9,881 bases of DNA, taken from the NCBI GenBank assembly GCA_947459055.1, contig CANHCG010000038.1:1-9881 (forward strand). The letters are read 5' to 3'. The translations under genes were made by a program, and so were the position numbers. Source of the DNA: Cytophagaceae bacterium (GTDB taxonomy: Bacteria > Bacteroidota > Bacteroidia > Cytophagales > Spirosomataceae). Under the pieces are notes generated by a model, which was given only the letters and a program-made list of their open reading frames with translations, was not told where the DNA came from and did no database searches. Numbering within the stretch: position 1 is the first letter of the stretch; every line of letters begins with the position of its first letter. Shown one piece after another: positions 1 to 7,136 of this stretch.

Positions 1-4
1 CTAA

Positions 5-1195
5 ATGAATATTCACGAATACCAAGCAAAGGAAATTTTAAAAGGTTACGGAGTAAAGATTCAAGAGGGTATTGTTGTTGATCAAGTAGAAGATGCGATA
101 TCAGCGGCAGAAGCTTTAAAGGCTCAAACAGGGACAGGATGGTTTGTGGTGAAAGCCCAAATTCATGCGGGAGGAAGAGGAAAAGGGGGAGGGGTTAAAT
201 TAGCCAAAAATCTAGACGAAGTAAAGGAACGTGTTTCTCAAATATTGGGAATGCAATTAATTACGCATCAAACGGGCCCTGAGGGTAAATTGGTGAATAA
301 GGTGTTGATAAGTGAGGATGTATATTATCCAGGGGCTTCTGAGCCGAAGGAATATTATCTTTCTATTTTATTAGATCGTGGTCGTGCTTGTAACGTGATT
401 ATGGCAAGTACGGAAGGTGGGATGGATATCGAGGAGGTGGCTGAACATAGTCCAGAAAAAATCGTGAAGGAATGGATTGACCCTCGGGTAGGTTTGCAAG
501 ATTTTCAAGCACGTAAAGTGGCTTTTTCTTTAGGATTGAGTGGTCAGGCTTTTAAAGAGATGGTTAAGTTTATTCAATCGTTATACAAAGCTTATGTTGA
601 AACTGATTCGTCCATGTTTGAGATTAATCCAGTTTTAAAGACTTCAGATGATAAGATTTTAGCGGTAGATGCCAAAGTGAATTTAGATGACAATGCTTTA
701 TTCCGTCACAAGGATTTAGCTGTTTTGCGTGATACATCGGAAGAGGATCCTTTGGAAGTTGAGGCTTCTGAAAATGATTTAAACTACGTGAAGTTAGACG
801 GTAATGTAGGCTGTATGGTTAATGGAGCTGGATTAGCGATGGCAACGATGGATATTATTAAGTTATCAGGTGGTGAACCCGCTAATTTCTTGGATGTAGG
901 GGGTGGAGCTAATGCTAAAACGGTAGAGGCTGGATTCCGGATTATCTTACAAGATCCAAATGTTAAGGCTATTTTGATCAATATTTTTGGTGGTATTGTA
1001 CGATGCGATCGGGTGGCTAACGGAGTTGTCGAAGCTTACAAGAATATTGGACAAATTAATGTACCAATCATTGTGCGTCTTCAAGGGACCAATGCTGAGG
1101 AAGGTGCTGCTATTATCAATAATTCTGGTTTAAAAGTATTCTCGGCGGTTTTATTAAAAGATGCGGCTAAATTAGTTTCAGAAGTTTTAAAATAA
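5..1195 (+). CDS. sucC: Succinate-CoA ligase beta subunit (SucC)
   Basis: Beta subunit of succinyl-CoA synthetase, which interconverts succinyl-CoA and succinate with substrate-level formation of ATP or GTP in the cytoplasmic TCA cycle; it works with an alpha subunit (SucD) that is not in this window. The 396 residues match the family length (E. coli 388). Visible features: the N-terminal [12 protein letters not shown]; the ATP-grasp part with K50 and GRG at 57-59; Mg-binding N208 (in EINP) and D222 (in VDAK); the conserved [12 protein letters not shown] at 273-284; a glycine-rich [13 protein letters not shown] near 290-302; and [10 protein letters not shown] at 326-335. Residue 20, the nucleotide-base gatekeeper, is Gln, as in GTP-specific animal enzymes, not the Pro of E. 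coli and ATP-specific forms. The start matches the family N-terminus exactly. Only 4 bases precede it, so its promoter cannot be judged. Likely first visible gene of a five-gene operon. Confidence 0.97.
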   Translation: MNIHEYQAKEILKGYGVKIQEGIVVDQVEDAISAAEALKAQTGTGWFVVKAQIHAGGRGKGGGVKLAKNLDEVKERVSQILGMQLITHQTGPEGKLVNKVLISEDVYYPGASEPKEYYLSILLDRGRACNVIMASTEGGMDIEEVAEHSPEKIVKEWIDPRVGLQDFQARKVAFSLGLSGQAFKEMVKFIQSLYKAYVETDSSMFEINPVLKTSDDKILAVDAKVNLDDNALFRHKDLAVLRDTSEEDPLEVEASENDLNYVKLDGNVGCMVNGAGLAMATMDIIKLSGGEPANFLDVGGGANAKTVEAGFRIILQDPNVKAILINIFGGIVRCDRVANGVVEAYKNIGQINVPIIVRLQGTNAEEGAAIINNSGLKVFSAVLLKDAAKLVSEVLK

Positions 1196-1210
1196 AGAGG
1201 GTCGGGTTTT

Positions 1211-1819
1211 ATGAAATTTGTTTGCATCGGACGTAATTATGTAGATCATATCAAAGAACTATCAAATGATAGGCCGAGTGAACCTGTTGTTTTCATAAAA
1301 CCCGATACGGCTTTATTGGATTCTACTACTTTTTATTATCCTCATTTTTCCAACGATGTTCATTATGAACTAGAATTGGTTTTCCGAATTGGGAAAATTG
1401 GAAAGAATATTGAAGCGAAATTTGCGCATAAATACATTGATTCCTATGGATTAGGGATTGATTTTACGGCAAGAGATCTTCAAAGTAAATTAAAAGAGAA
1501 GGGCTTACCTTGGGAAAAAGCAAAGGCATTCAATGGTTCAGCTTTTATTTCTGAATTAAAGCCATTTGAGTCTTCTCTTTTTGATAAGCCAATTCATTTT
1601 AATTTAGCCCTTAACGACCAAATTGTTCAAACAGGTGATTCATCTCTCATGTTGTGGAATGTTTCGGAGTTAATCGAGGATGTATCTAGATATTTTACCC
1701 TAAAAACTGGGGATATTATTTTTACCGGAACACCTGCAGGCGTAGGTCCTATTCAAATAGGAGATAAACTAACCGGCTTTCTTAGTTCAGAAAAGTTATT
1801 TGATTTAACAATAGCATGA
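1211..1819 (+). CDS. FAHD1-like fumarylacetoacetate hydrolase family protein
   Basis: Member of the FAH superfamily, closest in my reading to human FAHD1 and bacterial YcgM. These metal-dependent enzymes are known as acylpyruvate hydrolases, oxaloacetate decarboxylases and oxaloacetate keto-enol tautomerases. At 202 residues this is a single-domain short form, complete at both ends. Visible: VCIGRNYVDHIKE at 4-16, with H13 and E16 matching the FAHD1 catalytic His-Glu pair; the metal ligands E53 and E55 (HYELEL) and D84 (GIDFTARDLQ); a lysine in WEKAKAF (K105); and FTGTPAGVGP at 171-180. The exact substrate cannot be read from sequence. It starts 15 bases after sucC, and its TGA overlaps the ATG of the peroxiredoxin gene (ATGA), suggesting co-transcription and translational coupling. 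Lying next to a TCA gene favours an oxaloacetate-related role over aromatic degradation; that part is inference. Confidence 0.92.
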   Translation: MKFVCIGRNYVDHIKELSNDRPSEPVVFIKPDTALLDSTTFYYPHFSNDVHYELELVFRIGKIGKNIEAKFAHKYIDSYGLGIDFTARDLQSKLKEKGLPWEKAKAFNGSAFISELKPFESSLFDKPIHFNLALNDQIVQTGDSSLMLWNVSELIEDVSRYFTLKTGDIIFTGTPAGVGPIQIGDKLTGFLSSEKLFDLTIA

Positions 1820-2262
1820 GACCCATCATAGGCCAACCCGCACCATTGTTCCAGAAAATGGATTCAGATGGTCAATTAATTGATTTGAAAGCCTTACAAG
1901 GCAAGAAAGTCATACTTTATTTTTATCCAAAGGATGATACGCCAGGCTGCACAGCACAAGCCTGCAATTTAAATGAGAATTTGAATAAACTTATAGCGGA
2001 TGGATTTGTGGTAATAGGAGTTAGTATTGACTCAGATGCGGCTCATACAAAATTTAAAAAGAAGTACAATTTGCAATTTTCATTGTTGGCCGATACGGAT
2101 CATGCGTTAGTTGAGGCTTATGGGGTTTGGATTGAAAAATCCATGTACGGTAAAACCTACATGGGAACAGCTCGTACCACATTTATTATTAATGAGGAGG
2201 GAATTATTTCAGATGTAATTGAGAAAGTGGATACAAAAAATCATACCTCACAAATCCACTAA
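1816..2262 (+). CDS. bcp: Thioredoxin-dependent peroxiredoxin, BCP type
   Basis: Atypical 2-Cys peroxiredoxin of the Bcp/PrxQ group, which reduces hydrogen peroxide and organic hydroperoxides in the cytoplasm using thioredoxin. The 148 residues cover a full thioredoxin-like fold. The active-site segment YFYPKDDTPGCTAQAC at 35-50 holds the peroxidatic C45 and, five residues later, the resolving C50, the same spacing as in E. coli Bcp. The conserved arginine R120 (GTARTTFII) and the closing VDTKNHTSQI are also present. The ATG lies inside the end of the FAH-family gene (4-base overlap), so its translation is probably coupled to that gene. Transketolase begins 11 bases after its stop. Placing a peroxidase within a carbon-metabolism operon fits general oxidative protection; I see no dedicated regulator site. 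Confidence 0.95.
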   Translation: MRPIIGQPAPLFQKMDSDGQLIDLKALQGKKVILYFYPKDDTPGCTAQACNLNENLNKLIADGFVVIGVSIDSDAAHTKFKKKYNLQFSLLADTDHALVEAYGVWIEKSMYGKTYMGTARTTFIINEEGIISDVIEKVDTKNHTSQIH

Positions 2263-2273
2263 TCACAAGTATT

Positions 2274-3131
2274 ATGCAAACACAAGAATTAGAAAAAATA
2301 GCCTCCCAGGTTCGTCGTGATATTTTACGTATGGTACATGGTTGCCAATCAGGTCATCCAGGAGGATCTTTAGGATGTACTGATTTATTAGTGGAATTAT
2401 TTTTCAATGCCATGAATCTTAAAACAGATTCTTCAGGTAATGTAATTTTCCAAATGGACGGAAAGGGAGAAGATGTATTTTATTTGTCCAATGGTCATAT
2501 TTCACCATTGATTTATAGCGTATTGGCTAGAAGAGGATACTTTCCTGTTGCCGAAATGGCTTCTTTTCGCAAGATAAATACACGTTTACAAGGCCATCCA
2601 ACCCCACATGAGCATTTGGAAGGTATTCGGATTGCATCAGGTTCTTTGGGTCAAGGCCTCAGTGTAGCGATAGGAACAGCTCAAGCGAAAAAATTAGCGC
2701 AAGATCAATCCATTGTTTATTGTCTAATGGGGGATGGGGAACAAAATGAGGGACAAGTTTGGGAAGCGGCTATGTATGCTCCACATCATCAGGTCGATAA
2801 TTTAATTGCATTTATTGATGTGAATGGTCAACAAATAGATGGGCCAACCGCCAAAGTCATGAACAATCGTGATTTAGGTGAAAAATATAAAGCCTTTGGC
2901 TGGGAAGTATTGCATATGAATGGTAATAATGCCGCTGATGTCCAACAGACCGTTGCCAAGGCTAAAGAATTAAGCGGAAAAGGTTCTCCGATAATGGTTT
3001 TAATGCAAACAGAAATGGGAGCTGGCGTAGATTTTATGATGGGAAGCCATAAGTGGCATGGCGTGGCGCCCAATGACCAACAATTAGCGGATGCCCTAGT
3101 GCAATTAACAGAAACTTTAGGAGATTATTAA
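2274..3131 (+). CDS. tkt: Transketolase, N-terminal (thiamine diphosphate) subunit
   Basis: N-terminal half of a split transketolase, which transfers two-carbon ketol units between sugar phosphates in the non-oxidative pentose phosphate pathway. At 285 residues it carries the diphosphate-binding domain only: SGHPGG at 26-31 (H28), SNGH at 72-75, GSLGQG at 123-128, the thiamine diphosphate and Mg motif opening with GDGEQNEG at 153-160 and ending at N184 (FIDVN), and GSHKWHG at 257-263. The pyrimidine-binding and C-terminal domains are in the next gene, which starts after a single base, so the pair is surely co-translated and forms one enzyme. Split transketolases are common in Bacteroidota and several other phyla, so this is a normal arrangement and not a frameshift: each half has its own proper start and stop. 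DXP synthase was considered, but the sequence and two-gene form fit transketolase. Confidence 0.95.
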   Translation: MQTQELEKIASQVRRDILRMVHGCQSGHPGGSLGCTDLLVELFFNAMNLKTDSSGNVIFQMDGKGEDVFYLSNGHISPLIYSVLARRGYFPVAEMASFRKINTRLQGHPTPHEHLEGIRIASGSLGQGLSVAIGTAQAKKLAQDQSIVYCLMGDGEQNEGQVWEAAMYAPHHQVDNLIAFIDVNGQQIDGPTAKVMNNRDLGEKYKAFGWEVLHMNGNNAADVQQTVAKAKELSGKGSPIMVLMQTEMGAGVDFMMGSHKWHGVAPNDQQLADALVQLTETLGDY

Positions 3132-3132
3132 G

Positions 3133-4086
3133 ATGGCTCAATATACATTTGAAACGAAGAAAGATACTCGGTCAGGCTTTGGTGCCGGCATGGAATATTT
3201 AAGTTTAAACAACCCTAAGGTCGTTGCGCTATGTGCTGATTTAATTGGTTCTCTGAAATTAGAAGCATTTATCAAAAATAGTCCTGAGCGTTTTTTTCAA
3301 ACGGGTATTGCAGAAGCAAATATGATTGGTATTGCAGCTGGTTTAGCTGTTGGTGGATATATTCCATTTGCCACAACATTTGCAAATTTCGGAACAGGTC
3401 GTGTCTATGATCAAATTCGTCAATCGGTGGCTTACTCAAGTAAAAATGTCAAAATAGCTTGTAGCCATGCAGGTTTAACCTTAGGGGAAGATGGGGCTAC
3501 TCACCAGATCTTAGAAGATATCGGCTTAATGAAAATGCTACCGGGTATGGTAGTGATAAATCCCTGTGATTATAATCAGACAAAAGCAGCTACGATCGCT
3601 GTAGCCGAATATGAGGGTCCTGTTTATTTGCGTTTTGGCCGACCTGTAGTTCCAGTTTTCACACCTGATAATCAAGTATTTGAAATAGGAAAAGCCATTC
3701 ATTTAATGGAGGGGGCAGATGTAAGTATTTTTGCCACCGGTCATTTGGTTTGGGAGTCCATTTTGGCAGCTGAAATCTTAAAAGAAAAGGGAATTCATGC
3801 GGACGTGATCAATATTCATACCATTAAGCCTTTGGATACGAATTCTGTTTTGAAATCTGTTTTAAAAACGGGCTGTGTGGTAAGTGCTGAAGAGCACCAA
3901 TACAATGGAGGTTTAGGTGATTCTATTGCTCAATTTTTAGCGATGAATAGACCAAGTCCTATGGAGTTTGTGGGCGTAAATGACTCATTTGGTGAGTCAG
4001 GTAAACCAGCCGAATTAATGGAGAAATATGGTTTGAATGCTGCATCGATTGTTGAAAAAGCACTCAAAGTTATTGCAAGGAAGTAA
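3133..4086 (+). CDS. tkt: Transketolase, C-terminal (pyrimidine-binding) subunit
   Basis: Second half of the split transketolase, 317 residues. It holds the pyrimidine-binding domain (about 5-175) and the C-terminal transketolase domain (about 185-310). Visible: FQTGIAEANMIGIAAGLA at 55-72, with E61 as the glutamate that activates the thiamine ring; FANFGTGRVYDQIR near 83-96; SHAGLTLGEDGATHQ at 111-125, with H124 in the position of a substrate-binding histidine; YLRFGRP at 165-171; and EEHQYNGGLGD at 253-263 in the C-terminal domain. It follows the N-terminal subunit after one base and is the last gene of the forward operon. Its stop lies only 5 bases from the converging stop of the tamL-like gene, leaving no room for a separate terminator. 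A pyruvate dehydrogenase or DXS beta-like role is less likely given the partner gene. Confidence 0.95.
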   Translation: MAQYTFETKKDTRSGFGAGMEYLSLNNPKVVALCADLIGSLKLEAFIKNSPERFFQTGIAEANMIGIAAGLAVGGYIPFATTFANFGTGRVYDQIRQSVAYSSKNVKIACSHAGLTLGEDGATHQILEDIGLMKMLPGMVVINPCDYNQTKAATIAVAEYEGPVYLRFGRPVVPVFTPDNQVFEIGKAIHLMEGADVSIFATGHLVWESILAAEILKEKGIHADVINIHTIKPLDTNSVLKSVLKTGCVVSAEEHQYNGGLGDSIAQFLAMNRPSPMEFVGVNDSFGESGKPAELMEKYGLNAASIVEKALKVIARK

Positions 4087-4091
4087 TTTGA

Positions 4092-6383
4092 TTAAAACGG
4101 ATATCCAATTCCGATATTAAATTCAATTGGGTTTTCTCCTGAACTAAATGAGGTTTCGGAGAGAACCCATTTTTTATGGATAGGATTTGCCGGATTAATG
4201 GCTTTGGTGGCTAAATCTAATCGAAGTAGGAAATAGTTGAAATCCCAACGAAGTCCAAATCCTGTACCCACAGCTATTTGATTCAGAAAAGAATCAAATT
4301 TGAATCGTCCACTTTCATCAGGTATATCTGTCAAAGACCAAATGTTTCCCGCATCTATAAAAAATGCACCATTCATCTCCCCTAAAAATTTAAACATCTT
4401 AAAGCGGTATTCAATGGAACTTTCGAGTAAAACACTTCCTGGTTGTTCGATTAGATTTGAACCTGCTTGATACCCTCCAGGTCCTAGTCTTCTTGGTTTC
4501 CATGCTCGTAAACTACTTGGCCCGCCGATAAAAAAGTTCTTTTCATAAGGTAATTCGTAGCCATTTTCTGCCCCATAGGCATAGGCCAATCCGCCAATGA
4601 ATTTATAGGCAATTTGGGATTTCTTTTTTAGACCGATGAATTGATATTTTCTGTAATCAAAATTAAATCTTAAATACCGATAGAATTGCATATTTTGGCT
4701 ATTGCCCAATAAGTTTTCTACAAATTTTATTTTTTTCTCGGGTAGAAAATTAAGGCTTGTTCCTCCTGATTCTACTCCAATGGTAATGGATTTCCCTTCC
4801 ACGAGGCTATTGCTTGGTAAAAATGATCTATGTATGTAGGAGAGGTTAATGCTGGATACAAAACTAGGGTTAAAACTTCGATAAAGATTATTTCCTTTGA
4901 TGCGTAACTCATCTAAATAGGTTTGAAAGAGTTGAGATGTGTTTGTTGACGGATAATTCGTATTTAACACATTGAGATCGACCAAAGATAATTGGTAAAA
5001 AGTGTAAGCTGATTTACGCCAAATATAGCGTTGGAAGACTTTAAAATTAGTTCGATTATATTCAGGTCTATCGATGTAATCATACCCAACACCCATTTGG
5101 GTTTTTGCACCATAGTATTCACCCAATCTTGCTTTAAATTGGGTGGGTAAGAATAAGGTAGGGAAATTGGCTGTGGCTCCTAAACTCACATCTAAATTTT
5201 TACGCGTAACATCAGTATTAATAAATCCTGCTTGGGCTTCAAAACCTAATCGACCTGATAATTCTAGGTAATCTAAATCGGTAAATACACGCCTTATTTT
5301 TAACGAATTGGTTAGGAAGGGTCCAGGTATTCCCCGAAAGGAACTACCACCTAATTCAGATGAAAGATTGAATTTATCATTTCTGATTAATTCGATTCTT
5401 GGATAAATTTTGGTACTACTAGTATCAAATTGTATCGAAACAGATTTAAATTGATCTGTTTCATAGATATTTTGTAGGCTGTAATTCAATTTATCTGCTG
5501 AATACAAATCATTTTCTTTGATACTAACAATATTTTTAAGTTGCCTTGAGGAGGTTGAAATTGCATCGATACTTCCTCCATTTACTTCGTCGACATAAGC
5601 GTTTTCTCGGAAATCGATTGGGCCATATCTGAACAAGCGATCGTAAACATTATTCTGTTGATTTGCTTTAAAATCGGGGATTTTATAAATCAAGCTTATT
5701 TTTTCAAGCGTTGTATCTTTTAAATCATTAATTAAAATTCCTATGGCTTCTGGAGAGAAGTAAAAGTAACCTTGATTTTTAAGATGGTTTGCTAAATGTT
5801 CTTTTTCTTGTTTAATGACATCTAATTCAAGGGATTTAAGTGGATGAATTAGGCTCTCATTATTTAGATAGACCTTAATTTTTTCCTCTAATACTGGGTT
5901 ATTTATTTGAAGAGAATCTTTTTTGGTAAATTCGCTTTCTACGCCCTCTTGGATAAAATAAGTAACATCAAACGTATTCGTTTGAGCTTTTGAACTGTCA
6001 ATAGCAAATGAAATCTTATTTTTTAAAAATCCTTTGGAACGGTAAAATTTAGCTAATGATTTGGATGTTAATTCAATCTCATTCAAGTTTAATAGGGCAG
6101 GTGTCTTTCTGAAAAATCGAAGAAATGATTGTCTTTTCTGTAATGAATCCTTCTTTAAACGCTTACTTTGAAGGTAGGAGTTAAGTCGAATTGAAAGAAA
6201 TCTAGTGTTGCTTTCTTTTAAACCCGTTATATTTGTTCGAATATCTTCCGAATTGATTTTTTTATTTCCAACAATTTTAATTTGATTGATGCTAGGCTTT
6301 TGAATCACATACTTTTCATAGTCACTGCAGGATAAGAAGAGTGAAGCTAGGCAAGAAAAAAAAAGGATAGACCGTAATTTCAA
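4092..6383 (-). CDS. tamL: TamL-type BamA/TamA family outer membrane lipoprotein
   Basis: Outer membrane assembly protein of the Omp85 superfamily. A TamA-like beta barrel that is lipidated is the form called TamL in Bacteroidota, where it is thought to work with TamB in envelope and outer-membrane-protein assembly. The N-terminus is a lipoprotein signal ending in a lipobox, FLSC with C19, so the mature protein should be acylated; the following SDYEK is somewhat acidic but not a clear surface-export signal. POTRA-like segments cover roughly 30-335. A barrel runs from about 336 to the terminal Phe of NIGIGYPF. GGPSSLRAW near 620-628 occupies the place of the Omp85 loop-6 (V/I)RGF signature, with A-W replacing G-F. 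The start must be TTG: an in-frame TAA lies two codons upstream and the next candidate (GTG, V26) would remove the signal. The T9 run at 6356-6364 falls in codons 7-10. No tamB is adjacent in this window. Confidence 0.9.
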   Translation of the reverse strand: MKLRSILFFSCLASLFLSCSDYEKYVIQKPSINQIKIVGNKKINSEDIRTNITGLKESNTRFLSIRLNSYLQSKRLKKDSLQKRQSFLRFFRKTPALLNLNEIELTSKSLAKFYRSKGFLKNKISFAIDSSKAQTNTFDVTYFIQEGVESEFTKKDSLQINNPVLEEKIKVYLNNESLIHPLKSLELDVIKQEKEHLANHLKNQGYFYFSPEAIGILINDLKDTTLEKISLIYKIPDFKANQQNNVYDRLFRYGPIDFRENAYVDEVNGGSIDAISTSSRQLKNIVSIKENDLYSADKLNYSLQNIYETDQFKSVSIQFDTSSTKIYPRIELIRNDKFNLSSELGGSSFRGIPGPFLTNSLKIRRVFTDLDYLELSGRLGFEAQAGFINTDVTRKNLDVSLGATANFPTLFLPTQFKARLGEYYGAKTQMGVGYDYIDRPEYNRTNFKVFQRYIWRKSAYTFYQLSLVDLNVLNTNYPSTNTSQLFQTYLDELRIKGNNLYRSFNPSFVSSINLSYIHRSFLPSNSLVEGKSITIGVESGGTSLNFLPEKKIKFVENLLGNSQNMQFYRYLRFNFDYRKYQFIGLKKKSQIAYKFIGGLAYAYGAENGYELPYEKNFFIGGPSSLRAWKPRRLGPGGYQAGSNLIEQPGSVLLESSIEYRFKMFKFLGEMNGAFFIDAGNIWSLTDIPDESGRFKFDSFLNQIAVGTGFGLRWDFNYFLLRLDLATKAINPANPIHKKWVLSETSFSSGENPIEFNIGIGYPF

Positions 6384-6386
6384 AGG

Positions 6387-7136
6387 ATGTTAACGAATAA
6401 ACAAATTAAGTTAATTAATTCCCTACATACTAAAAAAGGACGTAAGGAGTCAAATTTATTTTTGGTGGAAGGTGAAAAAGGAATTGATGAATTACTATCC
6501 TCTAACTTCTCCGTAAAATTAATTGTTTTAAATGAATCCCTAGCAAATATTCCTGAGGTTCCGTCTGATACTGAGATTTACTTGTTGCCAGAGGCCGAGG
6601 TTAGCAAATTATCTAGTTTAACTTCGAATTCCTATGGATTTGCTATTGTTGAGGCAAAATTTTACGAAGAGCAAGAGTTTTTTTTTCATGATCAAATGAC
6701 CGTCGTATTAGATGGTGTTCGTGACCCTGGGAATTTAGGGACAATTATTCGTATTTGTGACTGGTATGGGATAACTCAATTAATACTTTCAGAGGATTGT
6801 ACAGAATATTATAATCCTAAAGTTATTTCTGCTAGTATGGGTTCTTTTCATCGGATTAAATTTTTATACACAGATTTACCACAGTTGTTCACTAGCCATC
6901 CAAAAACGAAGGTGATAGGAGCTACCCTTCAAGGGCAATCAATTTATTCTTACCCATTTCCTACGAATGGATTTATTTTAATGGGTAATGAATCTTCAGG
7001 AATTCGGGATAATATTTTAACATTTATCAGTGATCAAGTCACTATCCCACGCATAGGTGAGGCAGAATCATTAAATGTGGCAATCTCTACAGGAATTATC
7101 TTGGACAATTTCAGGAGAGCTCATTTTCCTTTTTAA
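6387..7136 (+). CDS. TrmH/SpoU-family RNA 2'-O-methyltransferase
   Basis: SPOUT-class methyltransferase that transfers methyl from S-adenosylmethionine to the 2'-hydroxyl of a ribose in rRNA or tRNA; the exact nucleotide cannot be assigned. An N-terminal substrate-binding domain (about 1-95, with FLVEGEKGIDEL at 25-36) precedes the knotted catalytic domain (about 104-245). Motif 1 is DGVRDPGNLGTIIR at 109-122, with N116 and the catalytic R122. Motif 2 is ILMGNESSGI at 197-206. Motif 3 is IPRIGEAESLNVAISTGIIL at 220-239, with S228-L229-N230 at the cofactor knot. The 249 residues are full length, and MLTNKQIKLINSL is the usual N-terminus in this group, which supports this ATG. That places its start only 3 bases from the divergent tamL start, so its promoter must lie inside tamL. 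Its last 26 bases overlap the converging transporter gene. Confidence 0.94.
   Translation: MLTNKQIKLINSLHTKKGRKESNLFLVEGEKGIDELLSSNFSVKLIVLNESLANIPEVPSDTEIYLLPEAEVSKLSSLTSNSYGFAIVEAKFYEEQEFFFHDQMTVVLDGVRDPGNLGTIIRICDWYGITQLILSEDCTEYYNPKVISASMGSFHRIKFLYTDLPQLFTSHPKTKVIGATLQGQSIYSYPFPTNGFILMGNESSGIRDNILTFISDQVTIPRIGEAESLNVAISTGIILDNFRRAHFPF
6451..6458 (-). promoter_or_regulatory. Candidate -7 promoter element for tamL inside the methyltransferase gene
   Basis: On the reverse strand this reads TAAATTTG, a full match to the Bacteroidota -7 consensus TAnnTTTG. It would start transcription near 6445, giving tamL a leader of about 60 bases that is antisense to the first codons of the methyltransferase gene. 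A matching -33 TTTG at the expected distance is absent (only A-rich sequence near 6474-6479), so this is a weak call. It is listed because no intergenic space exists for a tamL promoter. Confidence 0.25.

Noticed and set aside
784..981. Reverse-strand open frame of 65 codons
   Set aside because: It lies wholly inside sucC, opposite the conserved NGAGLA and DVGGGA segments, and its translation looks like no protein family; it is an antisense shadow.
2828..3073. Reverse-strand open frame of 81 codons
   Set aside because: It lies wholly inside the transketolase N-terminal gene, opposite conserved sequence, with no independent support.
2274..4086. Frameshifted or broken transketolase
   Set aside because: Each half has a complete domain, its own start and stop and a 1-base gap; two-gene transketolase is a known normal form.
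4105..4130. CCAATT...AATTGG inverted repeat followed by GTTTTC as a terminator for the forward operon
   Set aside because: The stem is only 6 pairs, mostly A/T, with a 14-base loop and no strong T run, and it lies inside the tamL coding region; too weak to call.
6678..6686. T9 run in the methyltransferase gene as a phase-variation site
   Set aside because: It lies in a Phe-rich linker (QEFFFHD) of a housekeeping-type gene in A/T-rich DNA, and nothing else suggests switching; noted mainly as a control for the tamL run.
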